In this document: positions 21,690 to 32,293 of the stretch, one piece after another
How positions within the stretch are numbered: the stretch's first letter is position 1
Layout: every line of letters starts with the position of its first letter
Origin: Raphanus sativus
Taxonomy: Eukaryota > Streptophyta > Magnoliopsida > Brassicales > Brassicaceae
Assembly: GCF_000801105.2 (NCBI RefSeq)
Contig: NC_079517.1
Coordinates: forward strand, 20,469,579-20,533,578
Length of the DNA: 64,000 bases
Direction of reading: 5' to 3'
The notes under the pieces: generated by a model
The model's input: only the letters and a program-made list of their open reading frames with translations
Database searches by the model: none
What the model was told of the DNA's origin: nothing
Program-made: the position numbers and the translations under genes

Positions 21690-23637
21690 ATTACTCAACT
21701 GTTATGTAAAAGTTGGTTTATTAATAGACTAATATATATCTTTTAAAAATTGCTAGAATGTTTGTGCACATGTAGTAAATTACAATTAAAGCTCTTTGTT
21801 AGTTTTTTAAAATTGAGATTATTTTTAAACAATAAATCCATGTCATTAATTAAAAATTCACATCAGACAGAAAATCAATTGTCTCTCACAATCAACATTA
21901 AGGTTTAGAAAAAAAAAACACAACAACACAATTTTCTTTGTTGTTCTTTTGTCTCGAACGAACTAACCCTTGGTTGACATCGTGTTACTGCTTAACTGTC
22001 TTGTTTCTTAACTTTCTTCGATATCGTCTTATCCGAAATCGTCGTCCCCAGTCGTTTCTATGAAATCGTCTTCGCTGCAATCGTCCGAAATCATCTTCTC
22101 TGCTGCGTTGTTCGATTTTATGGCTGAGTTTTAGTTTATGTTGTGGCTCCATTACTTTTCTTTTTGGCTGGTTTATATATGCAGTTGTGGCTGAGTTACT
22201 TCCCGCCAATCTGCGAAAACGTAACTGTAAGAAGTGTAAATTCCGAGGAGAAAAGGAAATACATTCCCAAAAAAACACCCTATCGGTAATTGTGGGATGT
22301 ATTTATTTAAGTTTGTTTGTGATTTGATACCCATATTTGGATAATCATTTTTTCAGATCTGAGTGAAAGAGAAGATTGAACAAGAAGAAAATGGAGGAGA
22401 CATAAAGAAGTGACGGATTCAGTAGAGACGTCACAAAGAAGTTCCATGAAGTTTAGAAACATGGAGGAGTTATCACCGGAATGATACAGAAAACCTGTAT
22501 TTTCGGTTTTCTGTGTAAAAAACATAACTGAGTCATACCTAAAACATACCTTAAAATCAGAAAATGTTTACAGAACTCAGCTGTGTCGTTAAGATAACTC
22601 AGCTGTATCGTTTATATAAATCAGCCATACCTCAAAGATACCCTAAAATCAGAAAATGTTTATATAACCCAGCCGTGTTGTTTAGATAACTCAGCCGTAT
22701 CGTTTATATAACTCAGACATACCTCAAACATACCCTAAAATAAAATAAAAATGTTTATATAACCCATATGTGTCGTTTAGATAACACAGCTGTATCGTTT
22801 ATATAACTCAGCCATACCTCAAACATACCCTAAAATCAGAAAATTGAATTCAAGTACTTTACAAAGATATATTGATGATCATCTTATCAATATCATGTGA
22901 ATATAAATCGACTGAATCTGTATAGTTTCTTGAATTTTCAAGTTGAGACTTTAACTTGATCTTGAGATATATGTTCTCTTACAACCACTTATACAATTCT
23001 TGGTTACAAGACTCTAACTTTAATCTTTTCTTAAATCTAAACCTCAAATCCTAAACTATAGAATCATAAAGTTATAAAAATTATAAATTTTATCTTTAAA
23101 CATTAAATATGATATTTTTATTATTTAAATTTAACATTTAGGTTTATAGTTTAGGGTTTAGGGTTTAGGGGTTAAACTCAAATTTTAATCATTTAAAAAA
23201 AAATCAATCTTTAATTTTTAAATTTCATTTTTATTTTTTTATTTAAAAACGTAACTATATTCTTTAAATTTAAGAAATTTTTAAAACAAATTGAAAATAA
23301 CTAAAATTACAATTTATATTGTTTTTTTCATGACCATTGATTGATTTTAATCTAAGGGTTCAGAATTATCTTTTTATCCATTTTGCCATTTTCTTTCATT
23401 GGTTAATCTTTCTTTTACAAGGATCACAATTGATGATTATTGATTAAATGAAATCCAAAAGCCAAAAATTTTTCTCTCATTTTCTTACAATTGACGGGAC
23501 ATATCCACTTCATCTCTCTCTCTCTCTCTTTAACTCTTTCTTCTTCTGAAAAACGACGAATCCGATGAGAGAGAGAGAGCAGCAGGATGTCGGATCACCA
23601 TACATGACACTGGAATAGATAAATCTTCTTCTTTAAC
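21690..23637. mobile_element. Unclassified repeat-rich element, left part
   Basis: Carries three imperfect copies of a roughly 88-bp block between 22560 and 22850, each with 'aactcagccgtatcg' and 'cataccctaaaat'. The same 'aactcagccgtaac' word is frequent at 36200-38450 on the other side of the 12.4-kb LTR element, so both parts are taken to be one sequence split by it. A TC-rich segment (23505-23560) resembles a promoter or 5' UTR. A 97-codon minus-strand frame (21985-22278) is Arg-rich and not recognised. The outer border is a guess. Confidence 0.45.
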
Positions 23638-24954
23638 TGATATACCATGAATTTGACCCACTTTTAGTCATGGTATATTGGTATTTTAGGATGTATTATA
23701 TCCATTCTTGGGTCTATATTGCATATTTATAGGTTCGGGAGCTAATGGAAGAAAGATGATGATTTTGGAGCATTTTGAAGCATTTTAGAGTTTACACCCG
23801 ATAAGGACCGTATCGACCACTCAAGGTCGACAAGGAGAGACGCCCGTCGATCGATGCACACTCAGTGCTATCGATCGACACTTAACCGCAGAAGTCCGGA
23901 TTTGGTCACAACCGACTTGAAGCCCAAGACACCATCTATTTACCATAATGCCCCTGACGTGTTTTAACCTAATTATTCTAAGTATTTAAAGTCTTGCCTA
24001 TGTGTTTTGGCAGACACGGTTTTTACAATAGCTTTTTAGTTTCATAGTTTTGGTGAGAGAGAGAGTTGTCAAATTGAGAGCGTTCTTGAACACCATTTAT
24101 TTATCTATCTATTTATGAAGCTTTCTATGATTTTGTCTACGTCTTACTTGGCTATGTCTGAGTAGACACCTTTGTTAGATTTAGGGTTCAAATAGGTATG
24201 AGGAATTAGCCCAAAATATGATTACCTGAGCATGTGATATTCATCTTAGAAGATCATGCATAATGCTTGTGTAGGAGTAGCTAACCTACACATGAATACA
24301 AAAATCTAATCTTTGGATCTATCTTCTATGAGCCAGCAATTCACTTGGAACAAGCGACAGCTGACTGGGTGGTTGCTTAGTGAACTGTATTCAACCTACG
24401 CACGGTAAAGCTTACTAGTAGCGCATCGATCGATACTCCTATAGAGTGATCGATCGATATACGCGGATTAAATGACAATCGATACATGCGGCATCATATT
24501 GATCGATACATGCGACAGCAAGTCGATCTATACATGGGACAGCATATCGATCGATACCTTAATCTATGACTCGCCAGGGGTGTGTTCATCGGTTTTAGTT
24601 ATTAGATGGTCGTAACGACAGTTGGGCTATTACTTAGTTGGGTTCTTTAATATCATACAAGCATCTCACATAGGAATCATACCTCTATAATCCTGATAAC
24701 CTGAATAGTAACCTTAGATCTAACTACTTTAATTCATACTAGTTTAAACTCATCCAATCATCTTGAGTAATTGTCCTGCTCAGACCAGTTTCCTTGTCTA
24801 CTTTTATTTCATTGCAATTAATAATCTTCAGCCTAGCTTAGTTATAATAAGATCTATTGATTCCTCAGCTCCTTGTGGATTCGATCCCTAAGTAGTACAA
24901 TTGACCTCTTTTGATGAGAGTAATATTGCTATAGGGTAATTTGAGCAAGGATCA
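23638..24954 (+). repeat. 5' LTR of the SID-family element
   Basis: 1317 bp, TGATATACC to AAGGATCA, with several copies of 'atcgatcgat'. It pairs with 34694-35995; differences include a ten-base or so extra piece near 23779 and scattered substitutions, a few percent by eye. Confidence 0.93.
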
Positions 24955-24958
24955 AATT

Positions 24959-24977
24959 TGGCGCCGTTGCCAGGGAC
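24959..24977 (+). promoter_or_regulatory. Primer-binding site, tRNA-Asp type
   Basis: TGGCGCCGTTGCCAGGGAC lies four bases after the LTR. Athila elements are known to use a tRNA-Asp primer with TGGCGCCGTTGCC; the family assignment rests partly on this. Confidence 0.85.
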
Positions 24978-25075
24978 CTTTGATCGTCATTAGATTTTAT
25001 TTAAGTCTTAGGTTTTACTTTTTGTTACTTTTTAATTGTCAGTGATAAATTTTTCTTTCTTTTCTTTTCAGGTGC

Positions 25076-25188
25076 ATGCCCAGGATAACCAGAAGCAAGG
25101 AAAACAAAGAATTATTGTCTGCTGACCCCGCTGTTTTGGAACGTTCAATCCGCAAACAGATCCGTTCCGCATCGATCGATACACCTAC
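25076..25188 (+). pseudogene. SID-family gag, N-terminal piece
   Basis: Starts MPRITRSKENKELLSADPAV and runs to SASIDTPT, where the gag-only element is inserted (25189). The frame resumes after 28191. The small basic start is usual for Athila-type gag. Confidence 0.7.
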
Positions 25189-26046
25189 TGATACGCCCAA
25201 AATCGGGAAGGATGGCTTTGGCCGGATGTTGGATATGAACCGAGAAGTCGAGGCACTTCCGGAACTGGGATGGAATGAATGGATCGTCAAGAGGTGCGGA
25301 ATGGCTCTTGATATACCCTCGATCTAAGGCTAACCACCAAAGAACGGATTAGTGTGTTGGCTAACCACCAATTAACACACAAAGATGATTGGCTGACCAC
25401 CAAATCAACAAGCCGGTTCAAACCGATGAACTAGCTAAAGAACTCTATCTCTCACTCAGAGAAGAAACAAAAATAAACTCCAAAATGATCTGATTTTTAT
25501 TCATGAAATGGATTACATATTTATAGTAGAATGAGTCAAAGAAAAACATAAATAGTTGTGGAAAACTAGAAGCATAGAAAACATAAACAAAGACTAAGAC
25601 TTTTTATGGAAAACCGAAATGTGGACTATGACTTTTGACTAGAGTTTGAATGCCTCTTTCCTAGGCACGAATTTGACTGATTTTGTTGATATTTCTTGAT
25701 GCAAATGGGCAGGAGACTATCAGGAAAGGCCTGGTCGAATTTGGTGTAAAACGGACCCAAATTGAATTTGTTATGAATTTTTCGGTGGGCCGAAAAAGGC
25801 TCATTTCGCCCAGCAGCTAAACCAGCTCCTTCTTCAGTGTCACATAGCTCATTCAGCTCCAAGTTTGTGTCACTTATCTCATCCAGCTCCATAGTAGTGT
25901 CACTTATCTCACTCAGCTCATCTAGCTCCAAAGTAGTGTCACGATCTGATGGAAAAATCCCGGTTGGATCAAACTGGTCGACATGATCCCCATCTTGGAC
26001 CGTGTCCATGAACCAAAAAGGATGTTGCTTGATTTTGGTTCTATCA
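25189..26046 (-). repeat. 3' LTR of the gag-only element
   Basis: 858 bp, TGATACGCC...GGTTCTATCA on the plus strand. It carries the last third of the gag ORF, which crosses from the internal region into the LTR. Confidence 0.95.
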
Positions 26047-26858
26047 TACTCTCCCTCTTCAAAAAGATTTGTCCTCAAATCTGAAACATTAAAAGGAAAA
26101 GGATTATAAGCAAAAGAACCATAATCCAAACATGACTCACCTTGAGTTCGGTCCGGTTTGTGAATGGAAGAAGATCCTTCTTGATTTGTTTGATGACCAC
26201 GGTTTTGCTCATCATCTGACCCTTCCTTCGGTTTATGTGGGTAGTCATCGAAGATTGGCAATGGATCTGAAAGTCCTTCCTTTTCTGGCTCGGTTTCAAC
26301 TTCCTCCAAAGTTACCAACGGTTTCTGTTTTTTGCACTTGTTGGCATAATGACCAATCATATGACATTTGAAGCACCTGGTAGAATGAGCTTTGCTTGTG
26401 GGTTTCACAGCTTTGCTTTTATCAGAAGAGAAAACATTAGTTTTTAAATCATAATTTGAAAGAGAAGAAAAATTACTTTGCTGTTTTGGTGCATGTGAAG
26501 TGTTGGTGTTTCCCTTCTTTTTGAATTGCCGGATAGCATGAAATGCCTTATGCAACATCTTCTCCAAGCTGGCATAAGTCTGAAGCTCTTTCTGATCAAG
26601 CATATCACAACTGCTTCTCTTGGCTTTGGTGAAGGGACGATCACCATTTCTCACCCTCTTCTCATCATCATTGGACCTGTTTCGTCTCTTCCTTTGTTTG
26701 TGCACAACATCAAACCCATTAGAAGCAAACTGTTTCTTATCAAAAACCAATTGCTCCTTTTCAAAAACAGTTTTAAAAGGAAAGAAGATATCATCTTGTA
26801 GTGGTTTTGATTTCTTGAGAAGTCCAAACATCCTGAAACACTTAACAAACGTTAGCAC
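25626..26858 (-). CDS. Gag-like protein whose C-terminus is encoded in the 3' LTR
   Basis: 410 codons without a break. The first 270 or so lie in the internal region and the last 140 inside the 3' LTR. A CCHC zinc knuckle, CFKCHMIGHYANKC, is near residue 163, as in retroviral nucleocapsid proteins, preceded by a basic stretch (KQRKRRNRSNDDEKRVRNG). The C-terminal part has three copies of a short acidic unit with the core DTTLELDELSEI / DTTMELDEISD / DTNLELNELCD. Start chosen as the first ATG; a Met at residue 10 is an alternative. No protease, integrase or RT follows. The open frame plus near-identical LTRs suggest recent function. Confidence 0.8.
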   Translation of the reverse strand: MLTFVKCFRMFGLLKKSKPLQDDIFFPFKTVFEKEQLVFDKKQFASNGFDVVHKQRKRRNRSNDDEKRVRNGDRPFTKAKRSSCDMLDQKELQTYASLEKMLHKAFHAIRQFKKKGNTNTSHAPKQQSNFSSLSNYDLKTNVFSSDKSKAVKPTSKAHSTRCFKCHMIGHYANKCKKQKPLVTLEEVETEPEKEGLSDPLPIFDDYPHKPKEGSDDEQNRGHQTNQEGSSSIHKPDRTQGESCLDYGSFAYNPFPFNVSDLRTNLFEEGEYDRTKIKQHPFWFMDTVQDGDHVDQFDPTGIFPSDRDTTLELDELSEISDTTMELDEISDTNLELNELCDTEEGAGLAAGRNEPFSAHRKIHNKFNLGPFYTKFDQAFPDSLLPICIKKYQQNQSNSCLGKRHSNSSQKS

Positions 26859-27140
26859 ATAAAAATCCTCTCACTCTCAAAGTGTTTAGCTCACGATTTT
26901 TAGGTGATCACTCAGAGTTCTTTTACTGGTTCAAAGGATGATAGGCAGTCAAAATTCAGCAATCAAAACCCAAAACAAACTTTGTGGAAAAAAGAAAAGA
27001 AATGAAGATGAAGAGATTTTTTTTGTGTGGATCCGCCTTAACTGTCCTAAGGCTGGGTTTCTCTTCAGCCAGCAGGATTTCTATTCCACCACTCCCTCCG
27101 GATTTCTCTTCGGAAGTGATTCAAGCCAAAAACTTTTTGC

Positions 27141-27205
27141 TTTTTTTTTTTTACTTTTTTTTTCTTTTTTTTTCTTTTTTCTGATTTTTTTTTCTTTTTT
27201 TTTTT
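27141..27205. repeat. T-rich homopolymer tract in the gag-only element leader
   Basis: Runs of T broken by single C, A or G; on the element strand this is an A-rich tract in the untranslated leader between the primer-binding site and gag. Confidence 0.85.
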
Positions 27206-27311
27206 AAACGGCGATCACAAGGGAGTAAAAGAACAGCCCGGATCCAAAAAGAAATAAGAAATGATGAAGAGATGAGAAGGTGAAAAGAAGATAGAAAACA
27301 AATCAGCCAAA

Positions 27312-27326
27312 GTGGCTCTGATACCA
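27312..27326 (-). promoter_or_regulatory. Primer-binding site of the gag-only element, tRNA-Met type
   Basis: Element strand reads TGGTATCAGAGCCAC two bases inside the LTR edge, matching the initiator tRNA-Met type site. Confidence 0.9.
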
Positions 27327-27328
27327 AA

Positions 27329-28186
27329 TGATACGCCCAAAATCGGGAAGGATGGCTTTGGCCGGATGTTGGATATGAACCGAGAAGTCGAGGCACTTCC
27401 GGAACTGGGATGGAATGAATGGATCGTCAAGAGGTGCGGAATGGCTCTTGATATACCCTCGATCTAAGGCTAACCACCAAAGAACGGATTAGTGTGTTGG
27501 CTAACCACCAATTAACACACAAAGATGATTGGCTGACCACCAAATCAACAAGCCGGTTCAAACCGATGAACTAGCTAAAGAACTCTATCTCTCACTCAGA
27601 GAAGAAACAAAAATAAACTCCAAAATGATCTGATTTTTATTCATGAAATGGATTACATATTTATAGTAGAATGAGTCAAAGAAAAACATAAATAGTTGTG
27701 GAAAACTAGAAGCATAGAAAACATAAACAAAGACTAAGACTTTTTATGGAAAACCGAAATGTGGACTATGACTTTTGACTAGAGTTTGAATGCCTCTTTC
27801 CTAGGCACGAATTTGACTCCTTTTGTTGATATTTCTTGATGCAAATGGGCAGGAGACTATCAGGAAAGGCCTGGTCGAATTTGGTGTAAAACGGACCCAA
27901 ATTGAATTTGTTATGAATTTTTCGGTGGGCCGAAAAAGGCTCATTTCGCCTAGCAGCTAAACCAGCTCCTTCTTCAGTGTCACATAGCTCATTGAGCTCC
28001 AAGTTTGTGTCACTTATCTCATCCAGCTCCATAGTAGTGTCACTTATCTCACTCAGCTCATCTAGCTCCAAAGTAGTGTCACGATCTGATGGAAAAATCC
28101 CTGTTGGATCAAACTGGTCGACATGATCCCCATCTTGGACCGTGTCCATGAACCAAAAAGGATGTTGCTTGATTTTGGTTCTATCA
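27329..28186 (-). repeat. 5' LTR of the gag-only element
   Basis: 858 bp, the same length as the other copy. Differences seen include ga/cc near 27818, c/t near 27951, c/g near 27994 and g/t near 28102. It also holds the orphan copy of the gag C-terminal frame (27766-28149). Confidence 0.95.
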
Positions 28187-28191
28187 CCTAC

Positions 28192-29290
28192 CTGTGCATC
28201 GACTGATTCTCACCAGCAACCATCTACCGAGTTTCAGTCACCACCGGCCTATACCAGTTAACCGACATCGATCGATCTCACTCTGACATCGATCGATCTC
28301 ACTCTGACATCGATCGATACTATTCCATCCACATCGACCAATACTTTTCAGTGCCCGTAGACTCACATCTTTTATCCGACATCGACCGATACCGCATCTC
28401 GCACATCGATCGATACTGAGAACATGGTCGCGACTTTGATACTCCGAGCGGACGAACATGGAAACATGCGTGACCAAGATGGTCACCTGCGTAATGCAAC
28501 AAGTCAAAAGATTAATGATCAGGGGGCTGCAATCCCTGATCTAGAAGCTGAAGTTGATGCAGCTGCTGCTCAAGCTGCAGAAGAGGCCACCTAAAACAGA
28601 TCACTGGCTGACTACAACCGTCCAGATCAATACTATGCCAACAGATCTGCAATCCGCCCTCCAGAGATTCAAAGGACTGATTTTGAGGTGAAGCCTATCT
28701 ACTACACACTTGTAGGACAGATACCGTACAGTGGAGCACCAAACGAGCATCCTATGGACCATCTAGAGAGGTACGAGGATCTCATATCAGTTGTCAAAAC
28801 CAATGGAGTACCAGCTGATTACCTACTTTGCAAGCTTTTCAAGCACTCTCTTACTGGAGAAGCTTTGCAATGGCTTGAGCAACTATCACAAAAATCTCTT
28901 ACATCCTGGAATGACATCAAGAATGCTTTCTTGATCAACTTCTTTGATGAAGCACGCGCAGAAGACTTGAGGACTAAGATTGCTACCTTTAAGACGTTGT
29001 TGGGTCCGTTTCAAGACCTATCAGAGAGATTACCCACACTATGGATTCAACCAAGTGCAGCTACTAGATACAGCTAGTGAAGGAAACTACAACACCAGAA
29101 ATCCAGAAGAGGCTGTGAGACTTATTGAGAACTTGGCAACTATCAACAGTACCAAGAACACTGACTATGAGAGGAGAAAAGCGGCCAATGCCTTAGGAAT
29201 AGAGCAGTTGGACGAGATGCAAACCAAGCTAGACAGTGTTAACAATATGCATAAGAAGCAAGTCAGTTTTCTGAAGATGTAGAAGCTATA
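28192..29290 (+). pseudogene. SID-family gag, main part
   Basis: Resumes after the nested element with repeated 'SIDR'-type codons, then a capsid-like domain: DYNRPDQYYANRSAIRPPEI, HPMDHLERYEDLISVVKTNG, GEALQWLEQLSQKSLTSWND, which I recognise as the retrotransposon gag family (PF03732 type). An in-frame TAA near 28592 (in gag.gccacc.taa context) and a frameshift near 29040 break it. The second frame continues NPEEAVRLIENLATINSTKN and stops near 29280. Gag would form the particle. Confidence 0.8.
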
Positions 29291-29983
29291 GAAACTGATG
29301 AGGAAGATGATGTGAACTACATAGGAGGATTCCAGAGATATGGGAAGTACAATCAGAACATGAACTTCTATGGCAACAGTCAGAGGAGTAATTTCAACCA
29401 GAATTCACAGTACCAGAAACCCTTCAGCAACAACAACTACAACAGCAACAAGAACCTCACAAATTCTTTCTACCAGAATCCACCACCACCTACTCAGGAG
29501 AGCAAGTTTGGAACTATACTTGACTCAGTTCTAGAGCAAGTTTGGAACTATACTTGACTCAGTTCTATGTTCGAGGTACGAAATCGATCGACAGAGTCCA
29601 CAAGATCTACGGCTACGAGCAATTCAGTTCGAATAATCACGCATGAAGAGTTCGCAGAGAAACACCCGAACCCACTCCACCCTTTCGTCGATTGATCCGA
29701 AGAGGAAGAAATCGATCCCCCTACTGCTACCGCCATCGGTCGACACGACACTACTATCATCGATCGATGCGAAGTTCCTAAACCACGAGTGCAATTACCA
29801 AAGATCAACATGACCAAGATCGATGCACTCAAGCCCCGACCCAAACCTTCAGATAACCAATCAGAAGAGGTTGAGGATACATCAGAGCCCATGGAGATAG
29901 AAAAGGAAAGCGCAAGGAGGACCTTAAGATAAAGGAAAGAGAAGGTTCCCAAGCACCTTAAAGGAGAGGCTAACCTAAAAGAT
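29291..29983 (+). pseudogene. SID-family gag tail and linker, frame-broken
   Basis: Includes an Asn/Gln/Tyr-rich part (QNMNFYGNSQRSNFNQNSQY) and then broken frames with further 'atcgatcga' words. A 26-base direct repeat (gagcaagtttggaactatac and neighbours) occurs twice at 29500-29560. No zinc knuckle was seen. Confidence 0.6.
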
Positions 29984-30520
29984 TTGGAGAACTTCAAGAA
30001 GAGAGTTTTGAAGATCCCAATAGACAGACCCTTGGATGAAGCTTACTTCACACACAGATTGTGGATGTTCTTCAGAGAGACTAGAGTTACAGAGGCTGAC
30101 ATTGAGAAGATGTTCAACCAAGTCAGAGATGAGCTGAAGAACAAGATTACCTTGAAGAAGAAGAGTGATCCTCGGGAATTTATTATACCATGCCGCATCA
30201 AAGGCATCGAAATAACCTGTGCACTATGTGAGACAGGAGCATCAGCCAGCATCATACCAAAGGTTATAGCAGATCATCTAGGTCTGAAGATTGAACCTAC
30301 AAAGGAATTCTCTTGCTTTGTAGATTGTTCAAGGAAGAGCTCCTTGGGAGTCACCAAAGACCTTGAGGTACATATTGGCAATGCGCTAGTTCCAGTTGGC
30401 TTCCATGTTCTAGACATAAAGTTAAATTGGAATTCTTCTCTACTACTTGGAAGAGGATTCTTAGCCACCGTTGGAGCTGTTTGTGATCTACAAACAAACA
30501 AGATGTGCTTCATCCTGTAA
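29984..30520 (+). pseudogene. SID-family aspartic protease domain with altered active site
   Basis: The frame contains REFIIPCRIKGIEITCALCE followed by TGASASIIPKVIADHLGL, FVDCSRKSSLGVTKDLEVHI and LNWNSSLLLGRGFLATVGAV. This is the retropepsin-like domain of Athila-type elements. The active-site triplet expected as D-T-G reads E-T-G, so catalysis is probably lost. The frame stops at TAA 30518-30520 instead of continuing into reverse transcriptase. Confidence 0.75.
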
Positions 30521-31265
30521 CCAACCTCCAGATGAAGCTAAACTCGTAGCACATTGCTACTGTGAAGTCGAGTACGAATCAGAGTACTCGAAATCGATCG
30601 ACAGCCCCACAGAGTCATCGATCGACACTGCTAACCAGCCATCGATCGACCAGTCAGTCGTTACATCGATCGATTCAGGCGACAGTTTTCACTCCACAAC
30701 GATTGATAGTACACCTATGTACGAAGTTGATCACTTTTCCGGTGATTATTCAGTTGGGAGTTGGAAACCAGACTACTACGTGCCTACATATGCAGTGGAT
30801 ACACATGAAGATGATTATGATGAGGAATACATAAAGGAAAAAGAAGAAGAGTATGATGATGATTACAACAGGAACATCTCATACACATACAACCAAGAAG
30901 TGTATCACCCTACAGTGGACACAAGGGATGATGAGTATGATGAAGACTACTGGAAAAAAAGAGAGATTGAATACTCTTTCCTTCGCAGAGATGAAGTACC
31001 CACCCGACATGTTTTCCACCCTTTCATCCAACCACAATTCACAGCCAACTACCGGGAAGGCACCAGTCACAAACCGATCCTGAGATCGAACAATTGGAAA
31101 TCGATTGACACATCTCGCTGTGCATCGGTCGATATGAAAGTTTCTACAAAGCACGATGGATTGCCAGCACACTGCTATCCTATCTTTGCCCTAGAAGCTA
31201 CTACACCTTCCCAACACAAGGAAGAACATGAAGAGAACCATAAGGAAGCACCAACTACAAATTAA
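30471..31265 (+). CDS. Acidic 'SID' ORF of the pol-less element
   Basis: 264 codons overlapping the protease frame by about 50 bases. It is rich in Asp, Glu and Tyr (THEDDYDEEYIKEKEEEYDD) and carries repeated SID tripeptides encoded by 'tcgatcgac' words (SKSIDSPTESSIDTANQPSI). No enzymatic motif was found. It occupies the place where RT would be expected. The true start is unclear because the frame is open from before 30471; it could also be a continuation of the upstream polyprotein after a frameshift. Confidence 0.45.
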   Translation: MELFVIYKQTRCASSCNQPPDEAKLVAHCYCEVEYESEYSKSIDSPTESSIDTANQPSIDQSVVTSIDSGDSFHSTTIDSTPMYEVDHFSGDYSVGSWKPDYYVPTYAVDTHEDDYDEEYIKEKEEEYDDDYNRNISYTYNQEVYHPTVDTRDDEYDEDYWKKREIEYSFLRRDEVPTRHVFHPFIQPQFTANYREGTSHKPILRSNNWKSIDTSRCASVDMKVSTKHDGLPAHCYPIFALEATTPSQHKEEHEENHKEAPTTN

Positions 31266-31640
31266 CAAGGAGTTTTCACCAGATATGGATCTACATCACA
31301 TGGAACCATGCTACCTGAATCGAGCGACACAACTAATTGTGTATCGATCGATACTAGTCAAACCGACATGGAGAAAATTGGAAATTTCGAAAAAGAAAAT
31401 TCCAGAATTGGAAAAATTGGAAATATGGAGCACTATAAAAGAAGCCACGGGGTAGAAGTTATTTCTCACACCCTAGAAGCAATCAAGATGCATCAGCCAC
31501 CTTCCAACCCTAATGGAGAAGAATTCAGCTGCAGACTTCCCCATTAGCTATACAACACGAAATCGATCGACGAGCGCTCATCCGAATCGATCGATAGGCA
31601 ACCCTTACCACCCGATTCTATTACTAATGCTAAGTTAGAT
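31266..31640 (+). other. SID element spacer with broken frames
   Basis: Short frames in alternation, with further 'atcgatcga' words (31342, 31562, 31586). No recognised domain. Confidence 0.5.
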
Positions 31641-32108
31641 CGTGATTTTCTAACACCAGATGAGTTTGGTATTTTCAGGGACCCAGAAGGCAATGCAAGA
31701 TCTATGGATGGACGCATTCTGCAAGTATCCAGAGAAGATATCACAGACATTCTTGCCATGGCCAATGGACCGAACAACCTATTCACTAAGCAAGTCTCGG
31801 ATCCAGTCTATCAGAAGCAAATAGCTGATGCAGATTATGCAATAGCCTGTGGAAGAAACCCGGAATTCAACTACATCTATCAACTGGAAGCATCAAAATC
31901 GATCGACGGAGATACATCTGCATCGATCGATGATATTCCTCCCGAGTTAAAAGAAGAAAAAGATAAGTATGGCGTATACAAGGATATGTATGGACGTCTG
32001 CGTAACCTTACAGGACAAGTTATTCCAATATCCTCATCCCACATTAGAGATATCTTGCAAAGAGCTTCCTTGCATGAACCATCTTTCATATGCCTACCAT
32101 CCACTTAA
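31641..32108 (+). CDS. SID element ORF with a duplicated 34-residue domain
   Basis: One frame carries two related blocks: DEFGIFRDPEGNARSMDGRI continuing LQVSREDITDIL (from 31659), and DKYGVYKDMYGRLRNLTGQV continuing IPISSSHIRDILQRAS (from 31962). They share D..G...D..G..R...G....S..I.DIL..A. I know similar sequences from unnamed Brassica retroelement proteins but no function. The frame stops at 32108. An upstream start is not obvious. Confidence 0.5.
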   Translation, partial: RDFLTPDEFGIFRDPEGNARSMDGRILQVSREDITDILAMANGPNNLFTKQVSDPVYQKQIADADYAIACGRNPEFNYIYQLEASKSIDGDTSASIDDIPPELKEEKDKYGVYKDMYGRLRNLTGQVIPISSSHIRDILQRASLHEPSFICLPST

Positions 32109-32293
32109 TGACAAGACTACCTGGCTGACCAAAACCATGAAGCAGCTTTCAGACAACGTCATCATCATCTTGGAGTGCCAAAAACGAGAAACTCCACCAA
32201 GGATTTCTATGCCCTCCACATCGACCACCGACAGATGGATACCGTCGACCGATCCAGGTTACTCACGAAAGTCAATCGATCGACAGACGCTTC

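Larger units (their letters stand above)
25189..28186 (-). mobile_element. Young gag-only (non-autonomous) LTR retrotransposon nested in the SID element
   Basis: Two LTRs of 858 bp each (25189-26046 and 27329-28186) bound 1282 bp of internal sequence. A perfect five-base target duplication CCTAC flanks it (25184-25188 and 28187-28191). Orientation is minus: the primer-binding site (27326-27312) adjoins the right LTR and a purine tract (gaagagggagagta, element strand) adjoins the left LTR. Only a gag-like ORF is present. The LTRs differ at about five positions by eye, so insertion was recent. It resembles the TR-GAG type of element. Confidence 0.93.

Noticed and set aside
26938..27207. Phe/Ser-rich open frame that looks like a membrane protein
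   Set aside because: It comes from the T-rich tract in the untranslated leader of the gag-only element.
27766..28149. Separate 127-codon gene on the minus strand
   Set aside because: It is the 5' LTR copy of the gag C-terminus, not an independent gene.
28238..28507. Open frame with repeated IDRC peptides
   Set aside because: Reverse-strand reading of the palindromic ATCGATCGA words.
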